64,000 nucleotides of DNA from Bradyrhizobium sp. 1(2017). Its GTDB lineage: Bacteria > Pseudomonadota > Alphaproteobacteria > Rhizobiales > Xanthobacteraceae. The stretch lies in contig NZ_CP050022.2 of assembly GCF_011602485.2 (NCBI RefSeq), forward strand, positions 6,716,001-6,780,000. The letters run 5' to 3'. The first letter of the stretch is position 1. The number at the start of each line of letters is the position of its first letter. The position numbers and the translations under genes were made by a program. The notes below the pieces were generated by a model. It saw nothing but the letters and a program-made list of their open reading frames with translations. It ran no database searches and had not been told where the DNA came from. Below, in pieces: positions 8,890-17,238 of this stretch.

Positions 8890-11184
8890 TTATTCCGTTG
8901 CAGCGCCACCCGAGCGCACCAGGCGGATCGGCACACCCTTGAACGACGGCGTGAAGCTCATGGGATCGCGGGCATAGAGCGGCACCAATGGATTGGTCTC
9001 CGGATAATAGGCTGCACAGCAGCCGGCCGGAAACGAATGACCGACCACGCGGAAATTGCGCACGATCCGCTCGACGCCATCGGTCGATTCCGTGATCAGA
9101 TCGACGCGGTCGCCCTCGGCAAAGCCGCGTTTCTTCATTTCATATTCGTTGAGGAACACCACATCGCGCTGCCCGAAGACACCGCGATAGCGGTCCGACA
9201 TCGAATACAGCGTCGTATTGTACTGGTCGTGGCTGCGGACCGTGCTGAGCCACAGGAAATCGGGATCGCATTGCGGCGGGTCCTCGCCGCAGCCCTCGAA
9301 CACCAGGAAATTGGCCTTGCCGGATGGGGTCGCCCACACCCGCTCCCGTGCCGTCGAGGTCAGATGGAAGCCACCGGGAACGCGGATCCGCGCGTTGTAG
9401 CCCTGGAAGATCGGGAAGACCGCCTCGATGGCATCGCGAATGCGATCGTAATCGTCGACGAACCCACCCCAGTCGACCATTGTGCGATCGCCGAGCGTCG
9501 CCTTGGCGACGCCGGCGACGATCGCGATTTCGCTGAGGAGATGCTCCGACGCCGGCGTGTTGCGGCCGCCCGAGGCATGGACCATCGACATGGAATCTTC
9601 CACCGTGATGGACTGCGGTCCCGTCGCCTGGACATCGATTTCGGTGCGGCCGAGACAAGGCAGGATCAGCGCGGCACGGCCGTGGATCAGATGGCTGCGG
9701 TTCAGCTTGGTGGCGACGTGGACAGTCAAGTCGAGCTTGCGCAGTGCAGCCTGCGTCGTCTGCCAGTCCGGAATGGCGGCGGCAAAATTGCCGCCCATGG
9801 CGAAGAAGACCTTCACCTCGCCGCGGATCATCGCCTCCAGGGCCGTCACGACATTATGTCCCGGCTCTGACGGCGGCCTGAAGCCGAAGTGGCGTTCCAG
9901 TCGCTCGAGGAAATCCGCCTTGGGGACTTCCGTGATCCCCACGGTCCGATCGCCCTGCACGTTGGAATGACCGCGAACCGGGCAGACGCCGGCGCCGTCG
10001 CGTCCTACATTGCCGCGCAGGAGCGCAAGGTTGGCGATCTGCTGCACGTTGTGCGCGCCGCGCTCGTGCTGGGTGATGCCCATGCCATAGACGAGAATGG
10101 CGCGTTCCGACTTCATGTAGGCGTTGGCCGCATACTCGATGTCCTCGCGCGTCAGGCCGGACTGGCGTTCGATGTCGGGCCATTGCGTCCGCTTGAGATC
10201 GTCGATCAGCGCCTCGATGCCGGCGGTGTGTCCCTTGATGAAATCCCAGTCCAGGATTTCCGGCTGCTCGGCAGCGCGGGCCGCTTCATCGACCTCGACC
10301 AGGATCTTCATGATGCCTTTGAGGACGGCGACGTCGCCGCCGACACGCACCTGGAAGAGCTTCGAGCTGATCTTCGTCGACGTCAGCGTGATCATCTCGA
10401 GGGGGCTCTGCGGCGCCTGGAAACGCTCGAGCGCCCGTTCGCGAAACGGGTTGAAGGAGATGATCGAAGCGCCGCGGCGCGAGGCATTGCGCAGGCTCGT
10501 CATCATCCGAGGGCTGTTGGTGCCCGGGTTCTGGCCGAAGATGAAGATACAATCGGCCTTGTCGAAATCCTCCAGCAGCACGGTACCCTTGCCGACGCCG
10601 AGCGATTGCGGCAGGCCGACGCTGGTCGCCTCGTGGCACATGTTCGAGCAGTCGGGAAAATTGTTGGTGCCGTACTCACGGACGAAAAGCTGGTAGAGGA
10701 ACGCGGCTTCGTTCGAGGTCCGCCCGGACGTGTAGAAATCCGCCATGTTCGGATCCGGCAATGCCTTCAGCTCGCGGCCGATCATGTCGAACGCAGCGCT
10801 CCACTCGACCGGAAGATAGTGGTCGGATGCGGCATCATAGGCCATCGGATGCGTGAGCCGTCCGACCATTTCGAGATCGTAGTCGCTCCAGGTCGCGAGC
10901 TCGGTGACGGTATGCTCGGCGAAAAATTCGGGCGTACAGCGTTTGGACGTCGCCTCCCAGGCGATCGCCTTGCCGCCGTTCTCGCAGAATTCGAATGACG
11001 AGGTATGCTTCGGATCGGGCCAGGCGCAGCCGGGACAGTCGAACCCCTGCGGCTGATTCATGCGGCTCAGCGTCGCGGCGCCCTTCACAGGCACCCGCTG
11101 CACCAGCAGAGCCTCACTGAGCGCCTTGAGCGCTCCCCACCCCCCGGCAGGCTCGCGATAGGGACGCACCGATTTCCTGGTCAT
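8890..11184 (-). CDS. FdhF/YdeP-family molybdopterin oxidoreductase
   Basis: This 764-residue protein of the molybdenum bis-MGD oxidoreductase superfamily matches the YdeP/FdhF-like branch (often named formate dehydrogenase alpha subunit-like). Recognisable parts are the N-terminal GFDCPGCAWP motif, the cofactor-domain segment DCSNMCHEATSVGL, FGQNPGTNSPRMM and a C-terminal dinucleotide-binding domain. It lacks the four-cysteine [4Fe-4S] motif of full-length FdhF. It has no Tat signal, so it is cytoplasmic. In E. coli YdeP contributes to acid resistance; the true substrate is not established. It is divergent from the oxalate decarboxylase gene, and an fdhD sulfurtransferase gene needed by such enzymes lies 8 kb away on the same strand. 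The start at 11184 has only a weak purine stretch upstream. Confidence 0.88.
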   Translation of the reverse strand: MTRKSVRPYREPAGGWGALKALSEALLVQRVPVKGAATLSRMNQPQGFDCPGCAWPDPKHTSSFEFCENGGKAIAWEATSKRCTPEFFAEHTVTELATWSDYDLEMVGRLTHPMAYDAASDHYLPVEWSAAFDMIGRELKALPDPNMADFYTSGRTSNEAAFLYQLFVREYGTNNFPDCSNMCHEATSVGLPQSLGVGKGTVLLEDFDKADCIFIFGQNPGTNSPRMMTSLRNASRRGASIISFNPFRERALERFQAPQSPLEMITLTSTKISSKLFQVRVGGDVAVLKGIMKILVEVDEAARAAEQPEILDWDFIKGHTAGIEALIDDLKRTQWPDIERQSGLTREDIEYAANAYMKSERAILVYGMGITQHERGAHNVQQIANLALLRGNVGRDGAGVCPVRGHSNVQGDRTVGITEVPKADFLERLERHFGFRPPSEPGHNVVTALEAMIRGEVKVFFAMGGNFAAAIPDWQTTQAALRKLDLTVHVATKLNRSHLIHGRAALILPCLGRTEIDVQATGPQSITVEDSMSMVHASGGRNTPASEHLLSEIAIVAGVAKATLGDRTMVDWGGFVDDYDRIRDAIEAVFPIFQGYNARIRVPGGFHLTSTARERVWATPSGKANFLVFEGCGEDPPQCDPDFLWLSTVRSHDQYNTTLYSMSDRYRGVFGQRDVVFLNEYEMKKRGFAEGDRVDLITESTDGVERIVRNFRVVGHSFPAGCCAAYYPETNPLVPLYARDPMSFTPSFKGVPIRLVRSGGAATE

Positions 11185-11204
11185 GGGAGATATCTCTGCA
11201 TGTG

Positions 11205-11231
11205 ACGATCCGCGCTGCAGTTAAGGATCGT
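11205..11231. promoter_or_regulatory. inverted repeat upstream of the ydeP-like gene
   Basis: The arms ACGATCC and GGATCGT are perfectly complementary and separated by 13 bases. They lie 21-47 bases before the ydeP-like start codon, inside the 277-bp divergent promoter region shared with the oxalate decarboxylase gene. It could be an operator for a dimeric regulator; no family is implied. Confidence 0.3.
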
Positions 11232-11461
11232 TGCTCCCGCGTCGTCTTTTCAAATCGGACGTCGAATTTCGCAATTGCACAGCTCCGGTCCCGGCGCGGT
11301 CGCCAAGCCCACGCCCAAGCGCAAGCCCACGCCGAAACCGACAGTGCGTTCCGGAAAAAGCATCGTCATTCGCGGAAGCTGGGCCGACGGGGCGAAACTA
11401 GGCTGCGACGCTGGAGCCTCGCCGCGGCGCAGGCTGAAGATTCATTTAAGGAGCGACCAAC

Positions 11462-12709
11462 ATGTTTTCACGACGAGAATTGCTGGCTGTATCGGCGGCA
11501 GGCGCCGCAATGGTCAGCGCCAGTGCGCAAGGCGCGACCTTCGGCAACCCGGACGAGCCGCCACAAGGGGCGATCAATGCCAAGAGCCCCAGCAGCCTGA
11601 GCGATCCTGGGCCGCAAAATCCGGCCCTGGGGAAGCAGTTTCCCTCGGCGCAGACGCCGCCGGCGACGGATGTCGGCGGCTTACCGATGAACTGGGCCTC
11701 GTTCAACAACGCGCCCAGGCGCATCCAGAACGGCGGCTGGGCTCGCCAGGTCACGGTCAGCGACTTCGCGCTCTCGAAGGAGATCTCCGGCGTCAACATG
11801 CGGCTCTCTGCCGGTGGCATCCGCGAGCTGCATTGGCATCAGGCGGCCGAATGGGCGATCATGACCTACGGCGGCTGCCGCATCACCGTGCTCGACGTCC
11901 AGGGCCGCCCTTATGTGGCCGATCTCAAGGCCGGCGACCTCTGGTACTTCCCGTCGGGCGCGCCCCATTCCTTGCAAGGGCTTGGTCCTGACGGCTGCGA
12001 GTTCGTGATCTGCTTCGACGACGGTCACGCCAACGAGTTCAATACGCTGCTGGTGACGGACTGGTTCGCCCACACACCGCCGGAAGTACTGAGCAAGAAC
12101 TTTGGCGTGCCGGCCGAAACCTTCGCCAAGATTCCGCTGCACAATCGCTGGATCTTCCAGGGGACGGTCCCCGGCGATCTCGCCGCAGATCGTGACGCCG
12201 TCGCCAGACACGCCGAGGCACCGCCCTATCCCTTCGTCTACCAGCTGGGCAGCTCGACTCCGCTCAAGGAGAGCGCGGCGGGAAGTATCCGCGTCGCCGA
12301 CAGCAACAATTTCAAGGTGGCAACTACGGTTGCGGCTGCACTGGTGACGATGCCCCCAGGCGCCGTCCGGGAGATGCACTGGCATCCGAACGCGGACGAA
12401 TGGCAGTACTACATCAAGGGCAAGGCGCGAATGACCGTGTTCGACACGGGGCCCAACGCACGCACCACGGATTTCTCTGCGGGCGACATCGGCTACGTCC
12501 CGCGCAACCTCGGTCACTACGTCGAGAATGTCGGCGATACCGATGTACAGTTCGTCGGCGTCTTCCGCGCCCCGCGTTACGAGGAGGTATCGCTCTCCAA
12601 CTGGCTGGCGCACACCCCGCCAGCGCTCGTCGCCCAGCACCTCAATATCGACGAGAAGCTGATCGCGCAGTGGCCGGACACCAGTCCGGGCGTCATGCCG
12701 AAGACCTGA
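11462..12709 (+). CDS. oxdC: exported bicupin oxalate decarboxylase
   Basis: The protein is 415 residues long. It starts with a twin-arginine-like signal (SRRELLAVSAAGAAMVSASA), so a folded, metal-loaded enzyme is probably exported. Two cupin domains each keep the full Mn ligand set: His124, His126, Glu130, His169 in the first and His306, His308, Glu313, His352 in the second. The mobile lid that carries the catalytic Glu in Bacillus OxdC (SENST) reads NEFNT here, with Glu192 kept. That favours decarboxylation (oxalate to formate plus CO2, consuming a proton) over oxidation. The start has AAGGAG nine bases upstream and a strong terminator follows. It is divergent from the ydeP-like gene, which may act on formate. 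Confidence 0.88.
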   Translation: MFSRRELLAVSAAGAAMVSASAQGATFGNPDEPPQGAINAKSPSSLSDPGPQNPALGKQFPSAQTPPATDVGGLPMNWASFNNAPRRIQNGGWARQVTVSDFALSKEISGVNMRLSAGGIRELHWHQAAEWAIMTYGGCRITVLDVQGRPYVADLKAGDLWYFPSGAPHSLQGLGPDGCEFVICFDDGHANEFNTLLVTDWFAHTPPEVLSKNFGVPAETFAKIPLHNRWIFQGTVPGDLAADRDAVARHAEAPPYPFVYQLGSSTPLKESAAGSIRVADSNNFKVATTVAAALVTMPPGAVREMHWHPNADEWQYYIKGKARMTVFDTGPNARTTDFSAGDIGYVPRNLGHYVENVGDTDVQFVGVFRAPRYEEVSLSNWLAHTPPALVAQHLNIDEKLIAQWPDTSPGVMPKT

Positions 12710-12712
12710 ACG

Positions 12713-12744
12713 AAAAGGCGCCGAACCCGGCGCCTTTTCTTTTG
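12713..12744 (+). terminator. Rho-independent terminator of oxdC
   Basis: A perfect 11-bp stem (AAAAGGCGCCG paired with CGGCGCCTTTT) closes a 4-nt AACC loop and is followed by CTTTT. It begins four bases after the oxdC stop codon. Confidence 0.9.
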
Positions 12745-12773
12745 CTTGTTGGAAGATATCTGCCGCCCGGATC

Positions 12774-12794
12774 AAGCCGCCAGAATGGCGGCTT
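12774..12794 (-). terminator. hairpin downstream of cydB
   Basis: An 8-bp perfect stem (AAGCCGCC and GGCGGCTT) with a 5-nt loop lies 25 bases after the cydB stop. With the oxdC terminator it separates the two convergent units. The T tract on the minus strand is poor. Confidence 0.5.
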
Positions 12795-12818
12795 TGCGCG
12801 TTCTCTTGCTCCCGGCTG

Positions 12819-13811
12819 TCAATAACGAACCGATTCGGAATCGAACTTGCCCCTGAAGACCCGGAATCCGATCGCGACGTAGAGCAGCAACAGCGGAAAG
12901 ATGAAGAGACCCGCTCCCCAGAACATGAAAGCGAGGCTGGCATGGGGTGCAGCGGCTTCGTCGATGGTGATGGCGAAGGGCACCATGTAGGGCCAGAACG
13001 AGAGCGCCAGCGTGCCGAATGCCGATATGAAGATCAGCGAGACCATGTGGAACGGCCAATAATCGTCATGCCGCAGGATGCTCGAGGCGAGCACGCAGGC
13101 AGCCCCCGCACCGATCGCCGGAAAGACGAACAGATAGGGCCGTTCGATCCAGCGGTGAAGGATCGGCAGGTGCTGCAACAGCGCGTGGCTGAAGACGAGG
13201 ATCAGAAACAGGAGAACGCCGGTCGCCAGCACCGGGATCTGGCTCCGCGCCAGGTCCCGAACGGCACCGCCGCGCTTGCGCACCAGCCAGCAGGCGCCGA
13301 GCAGCGCATAGCCGAGGCACAGGCCGATGCCGCACAGGACCGAGAATCCGCTCAGCCAACCGAATACGCCCCCGGCATACTGGCCGTCGTTGATCGGCAG
13401 TCCCTGCACGAGCGCGCCGACCATCACGCCTTGCATGAAGGTCGCGACCAGGGAGCCGCCGCCGAAGCCGAGATCCCAGATCCACCGCGAGTGCTGCGAC
13501 TTGGCGCGGAATTCGAACGCGACCCCGCGCAGGATCAGCCCCAGCAGCATGAAGATGACGGGAATATAGAAAGCCGAGAGCACCGTCGCATACACGACCG
13601 GAAATGCACCCCACAGCACCACGCCCGTCACCACGAGCCAGGTCTCGTTGCCATCCCAGAACGGCGCGATCGCGCCCAGCATGGCCTGCCGGCGCACTTC
13701 GCTGTTCGGCAGCAGGAACAATATTCCGACGCCGAGATCGAAACCGTCGAGCAGAAGATAGATCAGGATGCTGATCGCCAGCAAAGCAACCCAGAACGTC
13801 ACCATGGTCAT
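12819..13811 (-). CDS. cydB: cytochrome bd quinol oxidase subunit II
   Basis: This 330-residue, eight-helix integral membrane protein is the partner subunit of CydA in the bd-type terminal oxidase, which reduces O2 with quinol without pumping protons. The N terminus (VTFWVALLAISILIYLLLDGFDLGVGIL) contains the family signature LDGFDLGVG, and FWDGNETWLV is the second conserved signature. The start overlaps the end of cydA by four bases (ATGA), so translation is coupled. It is the last gene of the fumC-cupin-mqo-cydAB unit. No CydX-like small subunit or cydDC exporter is visible next to it. Confidence 0.95.
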   Translation of the reverse strand: MTMVTFWVALLAISILIYLLLDGFDLGVGILFLLPNSEVRRQAMLGAIAPFWDGNETWLVVTGVVLWGAFPVVYATVLSAFYIPVIFMLLGLILRGVAFEFRAKSQHSRWIWDLGFGGGSLVATFMQGVMVGALVQGLPINDGQYAGGVFGWLSGFSVLCGIGLCLGYALLGACWLVRKRGGAVRDLARSQIPVLATGVLLFLILVFSHALLQHLPILHRWIERPYLFVFPAIGAGAACVLASSILRHDDYWPFHMVSLIFISAFGTLALSFWPYMVPFAITIDEAAAPHASLAFMFWGAGLFIFPLLLLYVAIGFRVFRGKFDSESVRY

Positions 13812-15223
13812 TCTCCTGCCTGAGCGTAGTTGCCGCTCGGGGGCGGCGGACGGTCAGCAAGCGACATCGGCCGGTTGGGCATGGCGGGCGCATGCAGGAC
13901 CTTGCCGCCAAGTCCCGCCGGACCGGCGCGCAACAGCCGGTAGATGTAGTAAGTCCCGAACGAGAAGATGAAGGCATAGACCGCGACGAACATGATCAGC
14001 GACGTCGTCGCCGCGGCCGCCGTCAGGAATGGCGTCACCGCATCTGCGGTGCGCAGCACCCCGTAGACCGTCCACGGCTGGCGGCCGACCTCGGCGGTAT
14101 ACCAGCCGGTGAGGATTGCGATCCAGGGTAACGGAAAGCTGAGGAAGATGCCCCAGAGCAGCAGGCGGTTTCGCTCGAGGCGATGCCTGAGCCCGAGCCA
14201 GCTCCCGAGCCAGGCCAATGCCAACATCAGGAGGCCGCAACCGACCATGATACGGAAGGCGAAGAACGGGATCACCACCGGCGGCCGGTCCTGCGGCGGA
14301 AAGCTGGTCAGGCCGACCTCCTTCGAGCTCAGGCTCATGCTGCCGATGATGCTCCCGAGCACCGGAATCGATATCGCGTATCTGTTCGATTCGGTGCTGG
14401 AATCGGGGATCGCGATCAGCACCTCCGAGGCCGGCTGCTCGTCGTGCCAGCGCGCCTCGATCGCGGCGAACTTGGCCGGCTGGTAATCGTGGACGTAGTC
14501 GCCGACGAGATGCCCGATGAAGAGCTGAACGGGAAGCAGCACCGCCGCGAGCGCCAGGCCCATGCGCAACATCACATGCGCCTCGGCCCGATAAGTCCGC
14601 CGTAGCAGATACCAGGCCCCCGTGGCCGCAACGCAGAACGCGCCGGTCAGGTATGAAGCGAGCAGCATGTGCGGAAACCTGACCCAGACCACCCGGTTGA
14701 AGATGATCTGCATCCAGTCGTCGGGCACGAATTGCCCGTTCTGCATGACGTAACCTGTCGGCACCTGCATCCAGCTGTTGTTCACCATGATCCAGAACGC
14801 CGAGAGCGTGGTGCCGAGCGCCACCATCGCGGTCGAGAACAGGTAGAACCAGGGAGGCACCCTGGTCCGGCCGAAAATGAGGATGCCGAAGAAGCTCGCC
14901 TCCAGCATGAAGGCGGTGAACGTCTCGTAGGACAGAAGCGGTCCCTGGATCGGCCCTGACATCTTCGAAAGGACGCTCCAGTTCGTGCCGAACTGGAACG
15001 CCATCACCACGCCCGACACGACGCCCATGCCGAAGGCGACGCCGAATATCTTGAGCCAGAACTCGAACAGGGTTCGGTAGACCGGCTTGCCGCTCCGAAG
15101 ATGCATCGCCTCGAGCAAGGTGAGCCATGCGGCGAGCCCGATGGTGAAAGCCGGGAAGATGATGTGAAACGAGATGGTGAAGGCGAATTGCAGCCGCGAC
15201 AGGAGAAGCGCCGTCGGGTCCAT
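13808..15223 (-). CDS. cydA: cytochrome bd quinol oxidase subunit I (short Q-loop type)
   Basis: The 471-residue subunit carries haems b558, b595 and d. The N-terminal haem ligand His is in SRLQFAFTISFHIIFPAF. The quinol-oxidising part retains the GWYTAEVGRQPW signature. The length is shorter than the long-Q-loop E. coli protein, which fits the CioA/short-loop class. The frame is open a further 70 codons upstream, but ATG 15223 with GGGAG upstream gives the conserved start. It lies 17 bp after mqo and overlaps cydB by 4 bp. Placement after mqo suggests a private malate-to-oxygen electron path. Confidence 0.95.
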   Translation of the reverse strand: MDPTALLLSRLQFAFTISFHIIFPAFTIGLAAWLTLLEAMHLRSGKPVYRTLFEFWLKIFGVAFGMGVVSGVVMAFQFGTNWSVLSKMSGPIQGPLLSYETFTAFMLEASFFGILIFGRTRVPPWFYLFSTAMVALGTTLSAFWIMVNNSWMQVPTGYVMQNGQFVPDDWMQIIFNRVVWVRFPHMLLASYLTGAFCVAATGAWYLLRRTYRAEAHVMLRMGLALAAVLLPVQLFIGHLVGDYVHDYQPAKFAAIEARWHDEQPASEVLIAIPDSSTESNRYAISIPVLGSIIGSMSLSSKEVGLTSFPPQDRPPVVIPFFAFRIMVGCGLLMLALAWLGSWLGLRHRLERNRLLLWGIFLSFPLPWIAILTGWYTAEVGRQPWTVYGVLRTADAVTPFLTAAAATTSLIMFVAVYAFIFSFGTYYIYRLLRAGPAGLGGKVLHAPAMPNRPMSLADRPPPPSGNYAQAGE

Positions 15224-15240
15224 CGGAACGCTCCCTTCCC

Positions 15241-16779
15241 TCAGGCTCGCTTCGCGACTGACGGCGCGCTTGTGACCGGACGGTGGATGTCGGCGACCTC
15301 GAGCACCGCGGCCGTCGCAGAGCGGATCTGGCGGCAGAAATCCGCATTTTCGATCAGCGACACGCCATAGGACGGGATGATCCTCTTCAGCTTCGACAGC
15401 CAGGCGCTCGCCGTCAGCTCTCCGGCGAAGCACTTCTCCAGCACGCTGATGGCGATGAACGCTGCGGTGGAGGCGCCCGGCGAGGCGCCGAGCAGGGCCA
15501 CCAACGAATGATCCTCCGCGCCGACGAGCTCGGTCCCGAATTCGAGCAGTCCGCCGCGCTTGACGTCGGGCTTGATGATCTGGACGCGCTGGCCCGCGAC
15601 CTGCAACCGCCAGTCCTTCGGATCGGCCTTCGGGTAATATTCATCGAGTGCCGCAAGACGGTGGTTTTCGGACTGCAGCACCTGCCCGACCAGGTATTCG
15701 GTGAGATCGAAATTGTCACGCGCCACCGAGAGCAACGGCTTGACGTTGGCGGGGCGGATGGACTCGAACAGGTCCAGTAGCGAGCCGTGCTTGAGGAACT
15801 TGCTCGAGAAGCCGGCATAGGGGCCAAACAGAAGCGAGCGCTGGCCGCCGATCACGCGCGTGTCGAGGTGGGGCACCGACATCGGTGGTGAGCCGACCGC
15901 GGCCTTGCCGTAGACCTTGGCGTGGTGACGCTCGTTGATATCGGGATCGTCGCAACGCAGCCAGATTCCGCTGACGGGAAAGCCGCCGTAGCCGCGCCCT
16001 TCCGGAATACCGGATTTCTCCAGCAGCGGCAGCGCACCGCCGCCGGCGCCGATGAAGACGAACTTCGAGAGAACCGATCGCGTCTCGCCGCTCTCGGTGT
16101 CGCGCACCTCGATCCGCCAGCGGCCACCCTGCTCGCGGACGAGATTGGTAACGCAGCTCTTGTAGTTCACGGCGCAACCGGGCTGGCTGACGAGATGACC
16201 AACAAGCAGGTGGGTCAGCGCCCCGTAATCGACGTCAGTGCCGGAGATGATGCGCGTCGCGGCAACCGGCTCGTCGCCGCTGCGGCCGTCCATCACCAGC
16301 GGCGCCCATTCGGCGATCTGCTTCGGATCCTCCGTGTGCTCCATGCCCTCGTAGCAATGATGGGCCGACATCGCCTCGAACCGCTTCCGCAGGAACGCGA
16401 CATTCTCCGCGCCATGCACGAAACTCATATGCGGCACCGGATGGATGAAGGCCCGCGGATCGGCGATCGCCCCCTTCTCGATCAGGTAGGACCAGAATTG
16501 CCGCGACAGGTCGAACTCGACATTGACCTGCAGCGCCTTGGAGATGTCGATGGTGCCGTCGGGGCGTTCCGGCGTGTAGTTCATCTCGCAATTCGCCGCG
16601 TGTCCGGTGCCGGCATTGTTCCAGGCGTCCGAGCTTTCGAGCGCGCAATCGTCGAGCACCTCGAGCATCTGGATCGTGAGAGACGGCTCCAGCTCCTTGA
16701 GCAGGACGCCCAATGTGGAGCTCATGATACCTGCGCCAATGAGCACGACGTCGGTTTCGCGGTCGGAAGTCACTTGCAT
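15241..16779 (-). CDS. mqo: malate:quinone oxidoreductase
   Basis: This 512-residue peripheral membrane flavoprotein oxidises malate to oxaloacetate and passes electrons to quinone. The N-terminal FAD motif VVLIGAGIMSSTLG (about residues 11-24) and the downstream MLEVLDDCALESS and NNAGTGHAANCE are typical of Mqo. The C-terminal segment ALLGASPGASTAAFI closes the FAD site. It sits between fumarase (which makes malate) and cytochrome bd (which oxidises quinol), so the operon order mirrors electron flow. It starts 41 bp after the cupin gene, and cydA follows after 17 bp. Confidence 0.95.
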   Translation of the reverse strand: MQVTSDRETDVVLIGAGIMSSTLGVLLKELEPSLTIQMLEVLDDCALESSDAWNNAGTGHAANCEMNYTPERPDGTIDISKALQVNVEFDLSRQFWSYLIEKGAIADPRAFIHPVPHMSFVHGAENVAFLRKRFEAMSAHHCYEGMEHTEDPKQIAEWAPLVMDGRSGDEPVAATRIISGTDVDYGALTHLLVGHLVSQPGCAVNYKSCVTNLVREQGGRWRIEVRDTESGETRSVLSKFVFIGAGGGALPLLEKSGIPEGRGYGGFPVSGIWLRCDDPDINERHHAKVYGKAAVGSPPMSVPHLDTRVIGGQRSLLFGPYAGFSSKFLKHGSLLDLFESIRPANVKPLLSVARDNFDLTEYLVGQVLQSENHRLAALDEYYPKADPKDWRLQVAGQRVQIIKPDVKRGGLLEFGTELVGAEDHSLVALLGASPGASTAAFIAISVLEKCFAGELTASAWLSKLKRIIPSYGVSLIENADFCRQIRSATAAVLEVADIHRPVTSAPSVAKRA

Positions 16780-16820
16780 GGCGTTTCCCTTCGTTGAGTG
16801 TTGCTGCCTGGAGTGCTCGA

Positions 16821-17225
16821 TCAGGTGCGGGCCGATTGCCGCGCCTTGGCGCGGAACGGCACCTCTGCTCCCGGGCGCAGGACCACATAGGCGCGGCGCC
16901 AGGACGAATCGTCCGTCAGTTTCCAGCTGTGCCCCGACCCTGCGGTGTCCTCGGCAAGCAGGATGTTGCCGGGATGGATCAGGAAGTGATGTCCATCGCG
17001 CGTCTGGAAATCGAGCGTTCCGCTCAGCGTGATCACGAGCTGGCGGATCGGAGCGGTGTGCCAGGAAAACGCGCCGCCCGATTCAGTCTCCTGAAAGGAC
17101 ACGCTGGTCGCATCGATCTTGCCGGTGAGAAAGTCACCGCGCTGACCGGCTTCGAGGTCGATGAAGCCCTCCTCGAAATGCGAATTGCCATCATCTCCGG
17201 TCCATAGACGCACACAACGGATCAT
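16821..17225 (-). CDS. small single-domain cupin protein
   Basis: This 134-residue protein has one cupin barrel (about residues 35-120). Its metal-site motifs are weak: FSWHTAPIRQLVITLSG stands for the first box and DGHHFLIHPGNILLAEDTAGSGHSW for the second. Histidines are partly kept, so metal binding is possible. No signal peptide is seen. ATG 17225 has GGAGAG upstream and lies 13 bp after the fumC stop. It is embedded in the fumC-mqo-cydAB operon. The function is unknown; binding a dicarboxylate or regulating the pathway is a guess from context. Confidence 0.75.
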   Translation of the reverse strand: MIRCVRLWTGDDGNSHFEEGFIDLEAGQRGDFLTGKIDATSVSFQETESGGAFSWHTAPIRQLVITLSGTLDFQTRDGHHFLIHPGNILLAEDTAGSGHSWKLTDDSSWRRAYVVLRPGAEVPFRAKARQSART

Positions 17226-17238
17226 CGTCTCTCTCCTT

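Noticed and set aside
11185..11461. Lys-Pro-Thr-rich frame in the oxdC/ydeP divergent region
   Set aside because: It comes from a short AAGCCCACGCC repeat; it has no ribosome binding site and runs into oxdC out of frame.
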